Assembly: GCA_036322835.1 (NCBI GenBank)
Contig: AP027304.1
Span: 1,488,001 to 1,552,000 of the forward strand
Reading direction: 5' to 3'
Source: Tenuifilaceae bacterium CYCD
GTDB taxonomy: Bacteria > Bacteroidota > Bacteroidia > Bacteroidales > Tenuifilaceae
DNA: 64,000 bases
Shown here: positions 1-8,953 of the stretch, in pieces
How positions within the stretch are numbered: position 1 is the first letter of the stretch
Layout of the letters: each line of letters opens with the position of its first letter
Translations under genes and position numbers: made by a program
Notes under the pieces: generated by a model
What the model was told of the DNA's origin: nothing
The model's input: the letters and a program-made list of their open reading frames with translations, nothing else
Database searches by the model: none

Positions 1-730
1 GGTTGAGGAGTTGGATGCCATTATTCCTAAGTATTTCTTAATGTTTAATTCCTGCGATGTGGTTAGTGGCGATTTTTATTGGGCCAGAAAGCAGGACCAC
101 AAACTTCTAATTGTTGTAGGCGATTGTACTGGACATGGAATCCCTGGTGCCATGATGAGTATGTATGCAATATCGTTGCTAAACGAGATATACAGTAACG
201 AAAAGTTGCTCCACCCCGAGGAATTGCTCGAGAAACTTCGCGTACACGTTAAAACCGAGATCAACGTGAAGCAGAACGAGGCACTGCATAAAACCCAGGC
301 CGAAACCTATTTTGGAAGCCATATCAAGGATGGCATCGATATGGCGGTATGCTTTATCGATATAAATACTAAAAGGCTTGAGTACGCTGGTGCCAACAAC
401 CCGGCCTATATCATTTCCAACGGTCAACTCATAGAGTTGCAGCCAGTATTCAATCCCGTAGGGGTTTTTGTCAAGGAAATGGCCTTTGAGCGGTTGGAGT
501 TCGACTTGAAGGAGAACGATGAGATTTTGATTTTTACCGATGGATTTATCGATCAGTTTGGTGGTCCCGAGAACCGCAAGTACAACACGGCTCGCTTTAA
601 GGATTTACTGGTTGATGTTTCACAGAAAACCATGCAGGAGCAGAAATCTATACTAACCGCATCGTTTGAGCAGTGGAAGCAGAATGCCATCCAAACCGAT
701 GATGTTACCGTGCTCGGAATTCGGGTATAG
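1..730 (+). CDS. SpoIIE-type PP2C serine phosphatase, C-terminal part (5' end outside window)
   Basis: The reading frame is open to the left edge, so only the C-terminal ~240 residues are seen. The stretch SGDFYW, then VVGDCTGHGIPGAMMS, and later ILIFTDGFIDQFGG match the metal-binding Asp/Gly motifs of SpoIIE/PP2C phosphatases. In Bacteroidota these usually sit behind sensor, TPR or GAF modules and dephosphorylate signalling proteins such as anti-sigma antagonists. The sensor part is not visible. The gene ends 41 bases before the start chosen for the next gene on the same strand, so the two could be cotranscribed. Family assignment is firm; the signal and the target are unknown. Confidence 0.85.
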   Translation, partial: VEELDAIIPKYFLMFNSCDVVSGDFYWARKQDHKLLIVVGDCTGHGIPGAMMSMYAISLLNEIYSNEKLLHPEELLEKLRVHVKTEINVKQNEALHKTQAETYFGSHIKDGIDMAVCFIDINTKRLEYAGANNPAYIISNGQLIELQPVFNPVGVFVKEMAFERLEFDLKENDEILIFTDGFIDQFGGPENRKYNTARFKDLLVDVSQKTMQEQKSILTASFEQWKQNAIQTDDVTVLGIRV

Positions 731-771
731 TAATTGTTATGTCAAATAGTATTGCAATAAATTCAATTAAT

Positions 772-1212
772 ATGAGAACCAAATTTATGTTTGTTGCCAT
801 ATTGGCGTTCGTACTAAACGCAAATGCTTTTGCCCAATCCGGAGGGTTGCAGATTGATACGGATTTAAAGAGTATTGATGTGGAAGCATCGGCCGATTTT
901 GGTAAGTTTAAGGCCGAAATGGGCACTACCTATAATGTTTCCGAGAAAAAGATCACAGAACTTCATGCCAGTTTTGCAATGAGCCCTTCCGATATCTATA
1001 TGACATTGGAGTGTGGCCGGTTAACCGGCAAACCTGTTGACGAAGTTGTGAAGATTTATAAGGCAAATAGGGGAAAGGGTTGGGGTGTTATAGCAAAGGA
1101 GATGGGAATAAAGCCAGGATCGAAGGAGTTTCATGCGTTGAAGGCCAATGCAAAAGCACGAGCCGAAAAAGGAAAGCATCAGTCTAAAGGAAAAGGAAAG
1201 AAGAATAAGTAA
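772..1212 (+). CDS. Small secreted protein with basic C-terminal tail, function unknown
   Basis: I chose the ATG at 772 over the one at 739 because it starts directly with a Sec signal peptide (MRTKFMFVAILAFVLNANAFAQ region). The mature part is about 125 residues with a central segment (YKANRGKGWGVIAKEMGIKPGS) and a Lys/Gly-rich tail ending KGKGKKNK, which suggests binding to a polyanion or to the cell surface. It follows the phosphatase gene closely on the same strand. I do not recognise the family. About 200 bases without a gene follow it. Confidence 0.7.
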   Translation: MRTKFMFVAILAFVLNANAFAQSGGLQIDTDLKSIDVEASADFGKFKAEMGTTYNVSEKKITELHASFAMSPSDIYMTLECGRLTGKPVDEVVKIYKANRGKGWGVIAKEMGIKPGSKEFHALKANAKARAEKGKHQSKGKGKKNK

Positions 1213-1410
1213 AGCCAAGTGTTCGGATGGGGCTGTGTGCCTCAGTCCGACGTTCGCGCTCGTCTTACGAAATACGTTTGCTGGTGCAAAACAGGAATGA
1301 TGTGGCAAGTAAGAACGATCGTGAATAAAACAATGCGATATCTAGATTATTAGGAAGACTGCAGACCGCACCCGTCAGAAGAAGACGCGCGCGAACAGGG
1401 AACCAATAAA

Positions 1411-1710
1411 TTATCTTAACTTCAGCGTTTTGGGCTTTTGTCGAGTATCGTAAATCCTGAGTATCTCTATCCTATTAGGCGATTCCCTGTAGAACAAGGT
1501 GTTTTGCTTATTAATAACGCACTTTCTAACTCTAAGTTTTTTATTGATGGTAGGGTATAGCTTTGGTGATTTTACAATTTGATTGATTTCTGACTCAACC
1601 CTGCTCAGAAACATAAAGGCTACTTTGGAACTCCATTTTTTGGCAAGATAGCCAAGCACATTATCCAAGTCCGTTTCTGCTAATGGAGACCAAACAACCT
1701 CTTTAGGCAT
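1411..1710 (-). CDS. RelE/ParE-family toxin
   Basis: This 99-residue protein opens with a VVWSPLAETDLDNVLGYLAKKW helix and ends with IEILRIYDTRQKPKTL, the usual ParE/RelE fold pattern of an N-terminal helical hairpin and a C-terminal strand carrying basic residues. Family members either cleave mRNA at the ribosome (RelE) or inhibit gyrase (ParE); the sequence does not decide which. It overlaps the upstream antitoxin gene by 8 bases, typical of translationally coupled type II toxin-antitoxin operons in which the pair represses its own promoter. Confidence 0.8.
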   Translation of the reverse strand: MPKEVVWSPLAETDLDNVLGYLAKKWSSKVAFMFLSRVESEINQIVKSPKLYPTINKKLRVRKCVINKQNTLFYRESPNRIEILRIYDTRQKPKTLKLR

Positions 1711-1966
1711 TGTACTTATTTTTGCATTTCTGCATTACCTGTTTGTGTGCAATTCCTTCGTTATTTTCAATTTGCTCAATGCCCTCGATAATGCTTTTTT
1801 TTTGGTCGGCAGTTAAATTAGCCCACTCGTCAATATCTTCCTTGCTATTCAGATAGTTTAGTAGAATGCCATAAGCTTCCTCCAGGTTGGCCTTGTCCAA
1901 GCCATCTATTTGCCTAAATATTTTGAGTTTTAGTTCAGCAATACTCATATTAAAAGCTTTTTTCAA
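1703..1966 (-). CDS. Putative antitoxin of the RelE/ParE-type module
   Basis: This 87-residue acidic, helical protein (MKKAFNMSIAELKLKIFRQIDGL) lies directly upstream of the ParE/RelE-like toxin and overlaps it by 8 bases. Size, order and coupling fit a type II antitoxin; the N-terminal half would be expected to bind DNA or dimerise and the C-terminal half to wrap the toxin. A second possible start lies at the internal Met of MSIAEL. No strong similarity to a named antitoxin family can be claimed from the sequence alone. Confidence 0.7.
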   Translation of the reverse strand: MKKAFNMSIAELKLKIFRQIDGLDKANLEEAYGILLNYLNSKEDIDEWANLTADQKKSIIEGIEQIENNEGIAHKQVMQKCKNKYNA

Positions 1967-2162
1967 AGGTAAGCCAAATCAAAAATATTTTCAATTAAAA
2001 CAATAAAATGTTTAGTTATCCCTCGTCGCACAAGCGAACAGGGGGTCGTGTCCTTCACAAAAACTTTCTAGCGTGGCATTGCCACCTGGAAACGTTAAAT
2101 AATCTAGTTTTGACGTTTCCAAGTCCGCCAGTCGGCTGACGTTGGAAAGTCCCCCGCTCGCG

Positions 2163-2180
2163 CGGAATTGCATTCCGTGC
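2163..2180. repeat. REP-like hairpin
   Basis: The stem CGGAAT / ATTCCG closes a 3-base loop, flanked by gcg and gtg as in the other REP-like elements of this locus. It lies just downstream of the first RAYT gene. The bases between 1967 and 2207 carry only this element and a longer imperfect inverted repeat (tttccaa ... ttggaaa, about 2069-2142); a short open frame there is not credible. Confidence 0.6.
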
Positions 2181-2207
2181 GGTAACATTAACAATTCTTA
2201 TACCAAA

Positions 2208-2777
2208 CTAACTGTACGTTATCAACCGAGAATCAATTGTAATAACATCCAGTAGGCTTTCCATGTCTGCGTAGTTCCGCGCGGAACTAAAAAGGTAATC
2301 CCACGGGTTGGCTACAATCATCTCCACCACAGGATTATTATGGATGTACTCCAGTTTCTCGTAGATAAACTGGTTACTGAATACCTCCACGGCATGGTTG
2401 CCGTCCTGCCAAACCTTGAAATCTTGCTCCTTGTTTAGATGTGCGCATGAATCCCTGAAAAGGTTTAGCATCCATTCCCTTCGGCTCTCGGGTTCCTCCA
2501 TGGCTAGCCTAACAACCTGCTTGGACGTAAATTTTTTGAAATCGCGCAGTAAAGCCGATAGGCCCCCGGGTTGCTCCGCCTTGCAGAGCATATGCAGGTG
2601 ACTGGGCATTAGGCACCATGCAAAAACAACCAGCCCCTTGTGCTGCTGACAGTACTTAATTGAGTTCACCAGCGCCAACTTCTGGTTGAGCCTTGTGAAT
2701 ACATCTACCCAGCCCACCGTGGTAAGCGTTACAAAGTAGGCGGCCTCGTTGTCCTTAATTTTGTACTTGTCCGACAT
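2208..2777 (-). CDS. REP-associated tyrosine transposase (RAYT), Y1_Tnp domain, copy 1
   Basis: This 189-residue protein has the Y1 transposase layout: an N-terminal strand AAYFVTLTTVGWVDVF, the HUH metal-binding motif in MPSHLHML, and a later helix FSNQFIYEKLEYIHNNPV carrying the candidate catalytic tyrosine. RAYTs are domesticated relatives of IS200/IS605 transposases that act on REP hairpins. Fitting hairpins with CGGAWT stems flank the gene. It is the intact member of a tandem duplication; its C-terminus (NPWDYLFSSARNYAD) is the family-typical one, lost in copy 2. Confidence 0.88.
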   Translation of the reverse strand: MSDKYKIKDNEAAYFVTLTTVGWVDVFTRLNQKLALVNSIKYCQQHKGLVVFAWCLMPSHLHMLCKAEQPGGLSALLRDFKKFTSKQVVRLAMEEPESRREWMLNLFRDSCAHLNKEQDFKVWQDGNHAVEVFSNQFIYEKLEYIHNNPVVEMIVANPWDYLFSSARNYADMESLLDVITIDSRLITYS

Positions 2778-2962
2778 ACCTATGCTGTTTACTCAAAAGT
2801 AAGAAAAAATTACATCTATTGCTAGCTCAGGGTCAACTCATTGCTGGCGCGGACTTGTAGTCCGTGACAAACACTTCTTACACTTTATTACTTATTTGAA
2901 CTATGCTTTATGAAATAACCGCACGGATATATGCGCACGGATTACAAATCCGCGCGAGCGGG
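2309..2962. repeat. Tandem duplication unit, copy 1 (RAYT plus REP hairpins)
   Basis: About 654 bases from tggctacaatcatctcc to gagcggg recur with the same order and only a few substitutions at 2994-3647, an offset of 685. The unit holds most of the RAYT gene, its upstream region and two REP-like hairpins. The near identity points to a recent duplication. Confidence 0.9.
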
Positions 2963-2985
2963 GGGCACGGAATACAATTCCGCGC
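2846..2985. repeat. Cluster of REP-like hairpins between the RAYT copies
   Basis: Three short palindromes with a 3-base loop lie here: CGGACT/AGTCCG near 2850, CGGATT/AATCCG near 2937-2951 and CGGAAT/ATTCCG near 2968-2982. Stems differ in sequence but keep pairing, and all are flanked by gc(g/a) and c(g/a)c. This is the usual substrate organisation for RAYT proteins. Confidence 0.75.
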
Positions 2986-3462
2986 CAGCTGGGTGGCTAC
3001 AATCATCTCCACCACAGGATTATTATGGATGTACTCCAGTTTCTCGTAGATAAACTGGTTACTGAATACCTCCACGGCATGGTTGCCGTCCTGCCAAACC
3101 TTGAAATCTTGCTCCTTGTTTAGATGTGCGCATGAATCCCTGAAAAGGTTTAGCATCCATTCCCTTCGGCTCTCGGGTTCCTCCATGGCTAGCCTAACAA
3201 CCTGCTTGGACGTAAATCTTTTGAAATCGCGCAGTAAAGCCGATAGGCCCCCGGGTTGCTCCGCCTTGCAGAGCATATGCAGGTGACTGGGCATTAGGCA
3301 CCATGCAAAAACAACCAGCCCCTTGTGCTGCTGACAGTACTTAATTGAGTTCACCAGCGCCAACTTCTGGTTGAGCCTTGTGAATACATCTACCCAGCCC
3401 ACCGTGGTAAGCGTTACAAAGTAGGCGGCCTCGTTGTCCTTAATTTTGTACTTGTCCGACAT
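2908..3462 (-). pseudogene. RAYT transposase, copy 2, C-terminally replaced
   Basis: The first ~157 residues match copy 1 except for single changes such as FKK to FKR. After VVEMIVA the frame leaves the duplicated unit and reads through the REP hairpins, giving a foreign tail (TQLARNCIPCPPLARICNP). The family-typical C-terminal ~35 residues are therefore missing. HUH and the tyrosine helix are retained, so some activity is possible, but it is more likely a degenerating duplicate. Confidence 0.8.
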
Positions 3463-3647
3463 ACCTATGCTGTTTACTCAAAAGTAAGAAAAAATTACAT
3501 CTATTGCTAGCTCAGGGTCAACTCATTGCTGGCGCGGACTTGTAGTCCGTGACAAATACTTCTTACACTTTATTACTTATTCGAACTATGCTTTATGAAA
3601 TAACCGCACGGATATATGCGCACGGATTACAAATCCGCGCGAGCGGG
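2994..3647. repeat. Tandem duplication unit, copy 2
   Basis: Second copy of the 654-base unit at 2309-2962. The gene-free stretch 3463-3784 holds the tail of this unit, with REP-like hairpins at 3532-3554 and 3620-3640, and a further palindrome at 3682-3701 (ctgcc tacc ggcag). Nothing coding is seen in it. Confidence 0.88.
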
Positions 3648-3784
3648 TGGGAATAGTTGGACGCAGGTACGCTTCGCTAACCCTGCCTACCGGCAGGCAG
3701 GCTACGCCCAACCCAATGTGCTTTTAATATAGTTACAGCCTCGGCTCAACTAGGGGAAAAGGATTGATGAAGAATAAGCGGCTG

Positions 3785-4036
3785 TTAAGCATTATACCCG
3801 TCAAACAAAATTGGCACTTTCGCATTTTTAGTTTCTTCAATAATTTGTAATATTAATTGCTCCCTTTCTTCTTCAGAAATTGAAACTAAACCTTTTGGGG
3901 TTTTCCAGTATTTAATACTTTCCGCTTCTGCATAAAACGCTGGAGTGATAGTCAATTCACCATCAATTCTTATTTCATTTTTTCCGACTTCTATAATTAC
4001 ATAAGAACGCCCACCTCTTATTTTCATCTTGTCCAT
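3785..4036 (-). CDS. Candidate immunity protein for the preceding toxin
   Basis: This 83-residue cytoplasmic protein (MKIRGGRSYVIIEVGKNEIR; later FYAEAESIKYWKTPKG) has no signal peptide and overlaps the 3' end of the 1609-residue toxin gene by 13 bases. Small size, position directly after the toxin module and coupling are typical of immunity genes in polymorphic toxin loci. The sequence resembles small Imm families (possibly Imm74), which I cannot verify here. Expected role: binding and blocking the C-terminal NAD-consuming domain in the producing cell. Confidence 0.6.
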   Translation of the reverse strand: MDKMKIRGGRSYVIIEVGKNEIRIDGELTITPAFYAEAESIKYWKTPKGLVSISEEEREQLILQIIEETKNAKVPILFDGYNA

Positions 4037-7000
4037 ATTATTGTTTCCTCCAAAGTTTTTGGGTCAATTACCGTTATCTTCGTTACACTCTTGTTTGCCT
4101 TTAATCGTCGTAATTCAATATTTTCCCATACATTACCACTACGTAAGTTATTTCCTACGACAGCTCTCACCTCTCCCGAAACCTGATTTGCATAAGCAGC
4201 AGAAACATCTTCCCAAATTTTAACCGCAGTCGCATCAGCCTCATTCCATTCAGGCATATTGATTTTATAATCATCAATCAAACCTTCCAAGGTAGTTCCT
4301 CCTTTAGATTTCGCAATCTCTAATGCTTTGTTTTTGCCACCAATTCCATCAGTTCTTCCAGACCAGAAAAAAGCTTTGTTCGCATCGGTTTTTAAGAGTA
4401 ATTTAATCTCATCAGCATTTGTAACAATTTTCCCTGTTACTTGTACAATCTTTCCATATCTAACAGTTAGTTGTGGCGTATTAGGATCTGAAGCATTAAT
4501 TCTTCGTATAAACTTTTGTTCATTTCTTGTATAAAACTGATATCCTTTTGGTGCCTCAGCTAATTCATCAATGTTTTTACCAATAGCAGTAGACCAATCC
4601 GCCCCCTTAGCTAATTTCAAAGCCTTAACATCAGTCCAAGCTTGCTTAACTCCATTTGAAAGGTTACCCCATTTTGTAGTAACAAGGCCATTTAATTCAG
4701 TAAATGAGCGAGGAATTGTTATTGTTCTTGAAACGTTCAGTAATGCAATAGATCCATCGGTTACAACAACTGCGGTGTAAAGTTTATCCCAAGCTTGGTA
4801 AAAATCCTGTTGGGCTTCTAACTCCTGTTGTTTAAGTGTTGCCTTTTCATTTTGTATAGCAATATCTGCTGCAGCCACAGCTGCTCCCAATCGTCCCATA
4901 AATACAATAAACGATGACCCTCCCCCTGAGAATGGGGCAAGAGCAATAGCCGTAATATTTCCTGCTGCCCTAAGATTTTCGTTGAACTCTTCGTCACTAG
5001 TAGCATCCTCCATTCTTAAAGCCCAGATAGCCGGAACGTAGTATTGCTTCTCGCCTTCTATACCTAGTGTGGCATAATTACGCCCAAAATATACGATAAC
5101 CGGCTCAAATGGCTGTAAGGAATAATCTATCTTCTCAGCAAATTCACGCTGAATATCTCGACTATTTTTACTTTTAATGATTTGAGTTTTGTCAATTAAT
5201 GTGTATTCCTGTGTAAATAAAATTTTACCGGTTGATAGGAATTCAATAGAAGGAGCATCATCATAGGAACCCCTCTCTATTTTATGATTATTATCCGTCC
5301 AAATGAAAGAATTTTCCTGTAAGCCAATGCAGAAAGGAGATTGTGCAACTGGAATATCTGAGAAATTCCAGGAATCGAACATATAAATCTTCTTGCTCGT
5401 TGGCTTTATTCCTAAGTTACCATAATTAGGTTTTAGAAGTAAAACTATATAATCTATTACTTTCTCCCGATAACTTTCAGACCCTTGTTCCCATAAGGTA
5501 TATAACCACTTATAGTTGTTTGCCATAAATCCTTTTAGGAGGTCTACTGTTTGGGATGGAGGTGCATGCTTCAATAACTCATAGACGATGTTTTTATCGT
5601 ATATAGTCCAGAATTCATCATCGCTTTTAAATAACCAATCTAATATCTTAATTCGAGTGTCTTTATCGAGCATTTTTAAAATACACATCGAATTGTACTG
5701 TTCGAGACCAACTTTTACTTCTTGAATAGATTGTGCTTTTAACACAATTTCTTTAAGTTTATTTGCTCGTTCAAAATCATTTGTACTTGAATTGGCTTTA
5801 ATAAAATTCTTGAATAAATCTTTGTTTTTACCTGAAACCGAAACTGAGAAGACTCTTCCAAAAGAAACAATAACTCGATTATTAACTTCACTAAAACTTA
5901 AATTTCCAATTTTATATGAACCCTCTGCAAACACTGTAATATCAATATTGCCGTAAGTATTTCCATCACTTAAAAGTACATCGCTAGCAAAATTGTTGTT
6001 CCTTATGAAAATACCATGTTCTTTAATTTCAAACTCAGAACCAGAAGCATAAGCACATCTCATTCCTTCAACAAATTGTCTTACAAACTCCAAATCAGGA
6101 AGCATACTCGCCCCATCCTCCATATCATCAAACAGCCCGGTGGTGGTTTCGGGGTTGTGGATTAAATCCCATTGCGCCTTTAATAAGGCAAATTTATCTT
6201 GAGTATAGTCCATTAGGTTGTCGGTGCTGCCCTGCTGAGCCTCGGGGAAGGTGTGGCGGAGGTTAAATGCTCCGTGGCCAATTTCGTGGGCTACCAAGCG
6301 GGCATCGAGCTGGCTTAGCGTTACAAAGCCAAAGCGGCGGTTGCGCGGCATAAAGCCCTCTACGCCACCCTCGGAGAACTGCGGTACCACAAACAGGTAG
6401 TACGCATCGGGGTCGGCGTTGGTTTTCCAGTCCTTAAAGGCAGAAATAACGCTGTTCATCTCGGTGTTGTAGGCGCTTAGCATTTCGCTGTCGGCCCAGT
6501 CGAGTCCATTATCGCCCAGCTCTACTCCCGTTAGTCCATTCATTGGCTGCACATTCCAGTGCACCACGGCCTGCGAGTATATCTGGTTAAGTCCATTCTG
6601 CACCTGTCCAATGGTGGCCTCGGGTACATTTACGCCCGGTAGCGGAACTATGTAAAGGTTAAAGTTTTTCTGCTGGTAGGTGGCTGCCCAAATGCCGCCG
6701 GCGTAAAGGTCCTTATCGCCGCTACGGAACTTGGTTACCACGGCAAACTCGTCGCCCTCGGTGGTTCCGGTTAGGTTGTAGGTTTGGTTTGCAGTGTTGG
6801 CTCCCGTGGTGGGCTGCAGCTCTGCGCCACCCATTACGCTTATCTTAAGGTCGGAGTAGGGTGTTGCCTCGGAGCTACGGCGTACCTTAAGGTTAACTGG
6901 GTCAATTTGCCCCACGGCTAGCGCCTTCCACGGTAGCTTTATGAGCTTACCGTTTACCTCCATCTCCTGGTAGTAGTTGGCATGCGCCTGGTGCCGCAGA

Positions 7001-8853
7001 CTATCGAACCCGTACTGCTGTCCCTGCGCTGCGGTGAACTTGGCAAGGAATCCGGTGAACTGCTCCTGCTCGGAATCGGTTCCGTTACCGCTACCCGCGC
7101 CGTATGGCTTGGCAGCACCGTTGTACACCACCTTGGCGTTGTCCATGTTGCCATCGGCAGGGACTAACAGGGTGCAGTCGTTTCCGCCTAGGTCAACCAC
7201 AATGGGATCGCCACCGCCGGTAGGGATTACCCACACGGTGCTGTCGTTCACCACAATAACGGAATCGAACGGAACATCAATGGTAATGGTATCGGTAAAA
7301 GGAGGCCAATCGCCAAGACCGTTCCCCGTGGTGTCGGACGATGATCCTCCACTACCAGTTCCACCGCCTGTGGGCGTGGTTACATCGCCAAAGAGGGTTA
7401 GGTTTAACTCGTTTCGTACGGCTTTTACCTCGCCCGAGGTGAGCTGCATTAGCTCATTTATTCCAATGTCCTCGAATGTTACGGCTAGCCCTGTGTTGAA
7501 TAGGGGTACCGTAGCAACACCGCTACCGGTAAATTTTCCGCCGCCCTGCTTGGTTACCTCGGTTACCTGAATGGGCATAAGCGCCGCAAGGAAAATATCG
7601 TTTTTCTTAAGCTGTAAGAGAGGCTGAGCTTGCGTTACCACAAAAGGAGAGGTGGTGTTCTCGCAGCTGTGCTGCGAGTTTATCCGCACCTTAGTGGTGA
7701 TTGATTTTGAGCTGATATAATCGCTGTTGAATGCGCCACAGATGGCCTTTACCTGAACATCGTACTGTGTGGAGGATTTTAGGCCTTTAACCGTTTTGTT
7801 GTTTACACCATCCTCGGCTCGTAAATCCGACCAGGTTCCGCTATCGTCGCTGCTCTCGCGGAACTGTGCCTGCCATGCGGTGTTGCTCGGATCGGTTTGA
7901 ACGCTTATGTCAAATGTACTCTGCGTTTCGTCCTGTAAATTAAATGATATTGGTGGGTTGCAGGCATCGCCAAACTGGAATACCCGCACCTCGGAGTAAC
8001 CGTTGTTCTTGAATAGCTCATACCCTTCGGTGTTGTATGCTCTTACCCTAATGGCATAACGCTTGCCGGGTATTAACTGTGGCTCGCCAGGTCCGTAGAA
8101 CAGGCTGGTTTGCTGAAGGGTTTTGGTGAACTTAATGGCATCGGATGCGGTGGTTATGGCAATGGTTGGATCCATATTGTCCATAAGCTCCACCATGGTG
8201 AATTCGTACATGGTGGTTTGAGCCGATAGAGGTGATGATATTCCACCTGGAACCCACGAGAAGTTGAGCATTTGAGGGTTTGTGGCTTTTACCTTTTGGT
8301 TTGCCGTAGGGAATACCATGCGGGGAGCTTCGTTAAGTAGTAGCCAAATACCGGTGCGTGCCGTGTTCGAGATTGTAACTCCGCGCTGATACTCCAGCAC
8401 TTCAACCTTGAACTGGTAGAATCCTTCGGGAAGTTTTCCGTTACGGAAGAAATCCTGAGGGTTTGTTCCCTCCACAATTAGGTGCTGGGGCTGGAAATAT
8501 TCGGCAATTACATCACTCGGGATAAGTTCGGTGATTCCGTTGGTTAGGCTGAAAGGCTGAGGGATCCAACCGGGGTTAGTGTATAGGCGAACGCCTCCAC
8601 CCTCGATTGTAAATCGGAAACGAACATCGAGGGAAGTTACCACAGGATCGTGGAGTAGAATGCTGGCCATAATTCGCTGCTGATCGGCCGAGGTGTAATG
8701 GCTGATATAAACCGTATAGGGTGGTGTTACATTGATATTTGCCTGAACCGGATAAATCTGGCCATACACTGGTTTAATAGCCATGGCTAGGGTTATAATT
8801 ACCCAGGTAGCAATGCTTCTCCCAAAATGTTTGCCTGTGGTTGACTGACTCAT
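4024..8853 (-). CDS. Large secreted polymorphic-toxin-like protein with fibronectin III, metallopeptidase and CD38-like C-terminal domain
   Basis: 1609 residues. The N-terminus looks like a signal/anchor (WVIITLAMAIKPVYGQ), followed by a beta-rich domain resembling the TANFOR type of Bacteroidota surface proteins. A fibronectin type III domain spans about residues 295-390, and a zinc-peptidase motif HEIGHGAFNLRH lies at 856-867 with a downstream NLMDY. The last ~116 residues resemble ADP-ribosyl cyclase/CD38 NADases: FWSG (W1497), TTLE (E1523), PEW, KIW (W1547) and NIEL (E1580) correspond to the four active-site residues of CD38. The part 3' of about 6060 is much more AT-rich than the rest, as if the C-terminal module had been exchanged. 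The likely immunity gene overlaps its stop. The toxin assignment is inference; the motif matches are seen. Confidence 0.75.
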   Translation of the reverse strand: MSQSTTGKHFGRSIATWVIITLAMAIKPVYGQIYPVQANINVTPPYTVYISHYTSADQQRIMASILLHDPVVTSLDVRFRFTIEGGGVRLYTNPGWIPQPFSLTNGITELIPSDVIAEYFQPQHLIVEGTNPQDFFRNGKLPEGFYQFKVEVLEYQRGVTISNTARTGIWLLLNEAPRMVFPTANQKVKATNPQMLNFSWVPGGISSPLSAQTTMYEFTMVELMDNMDPTIAITTASDAIKFTKTLQQTSLFYGPGEPQLIPGKRYAIRVRAYNTEGYELFKNNGYSEVRVFQFGDACNPPISFNLQDETQSTFDISVQTDPSNTAWQAQFRESSDDSGTWSDLRAEDGVNNKTVKGLKSSTQYDVQVKAICGAFNSDYISSKSITTKVRINSQHSCENTTSPFVVTQAQPLLQLKKNDIFLAALMPIQVTEVTKQGGGKFTGSGVATVPLFNTGLAVTFEDIGINELMQLTSGEVKAVRNELNLTLFGDVTTPTGGGTGSGGSSSDTTGNGLGDWPPFTDTITIDVPFDSVIVVNDSTVWVIPTGGGDPIVVDLGGNDCTLLVPADGNMDNAKVVYNGAAKPYGAGSGNGTDSEQEQFTGFLAKFTAAQGQQYGFDSLRHQAHANYYQEMEVNGKLIKLPWKALAVGQIDPVNLKVRRSSEATPYSDLKISVMGGAELQPTTGANTANQTYNLTGTTEGDEFAVVTKFRSGDKDLYAGGIWAATYQQKNFNLYIVPLPGVNVPEATIGQVQNGLNQIYSQAVVHWNVQPMNGLTGVELGDNGLDWADSEMLSAYNTEMNSVISAFKDWKTNADPDAYYLFVVPQFSEGGVEGFMPRNRRFGFVTLSQLDARLVAHEIGHGAFNLRHTFPEAQQGSTDNLMDYTQDKFALLKAQWDLIHNPETTTGLFDDMEDGASMLPDLEFVRQFVEGMRCAYASGSEFEIKEHGIFIRNNNFASDVLLSDGNTYGNIDITVFAEGSYKIGNLSFSEVNNRVIVSFGRVFSVSVSGKNKDLFKNFIKANSSTNDFERANKLKEIVLKAQSIQEVKVGLEQYNSMCILKMLDKDTRIKILDWLFKSDDEFWTIYDKNIVYELLKHAPPSQTVDLLKGFMANNYKWLYTLWEQGSESYREKVIDYIVLLLKPNYGNLGIKPTSKKIYMFDSWNFSDIPVAQSPFCIGLQENSFIWTDNNHKIERGSYDDAPSIEFLSTGKILFTQEYTLIDKTQIIKSKNSRDIQREFAEKIDYSLQPFEPVIVYFGRNYATLGIEGEKQYYVPAIWALRMEDATSDEEFNENLRAAGNITAIALAPFSGGGSSFIVFMGRLGAAVAAADIAIQNEKATLKQQELEAQQDFYQAWDKLYTAVVVTDGSIALLNVSRTITIPRSFTELNGLVTTKWGNLSNGVKQAWTDVKALKLAKGADWSTAIGKNIDELAEAPKGYQFYTRNEQKFIRRINASDPNTPQLTVRYGKIVQVTGKIVTNADEIKLLLKTDANKAFFWSGRTDGIGGKNKALEIAKSKGGTTLEGLIDDYKINMPEWNEADATAVKIWEDVSAAYANQVSGEVRAVVGNNLRSGNVWENIELRRLKANKSVTKITVIDPKTLEETIIWTR

Positions 8854-8865
8854 AATGCTCTTTTT

Positions 8866-8953
8866 ATTACGCCCTTTCAGGGCTTTTTTGTTTTTGTTTT
8901 TTTTTATAGCAAAGGACGATGTCCTTTGCTGGGTATTACGCCCCTACGGGGCT
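8866..8953. repeat. Palindromic intergenic hairpins, possible terminator
   Basis: Three palindromes follow each other between the giant adhesin gene and the toxin gene: gcccctacggggc, gcaaaggacgatgtcctttgc and gccctttcagggc. On the minus strand the middle one is followed by an A-rich/U-poor tract, so termination is not certain. Such acgcccc...ggggct repeats are dispersed in many Bacteroidota genomes. Confidence 0.5.

Noticed and set aside
1021-1308. Minus-strand frame opposite the small secreted protein
   Set aside because: Overlaps a gene with a clear signal peptide on the other strand and has no features of its own.
2012-2194. 60-codon minus-strand frame downstream of RAYT copy 1
   Set aside because: It covers palindromic REP-like sequence, has no family features and biased composition.
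6977-7570. 197-codon plus-strand frame opposite the toxin gene
   Set aside because: Lies opposite the GC-rich, proline/valine-coding part of the toxin gene; composition explains the lack of stops.
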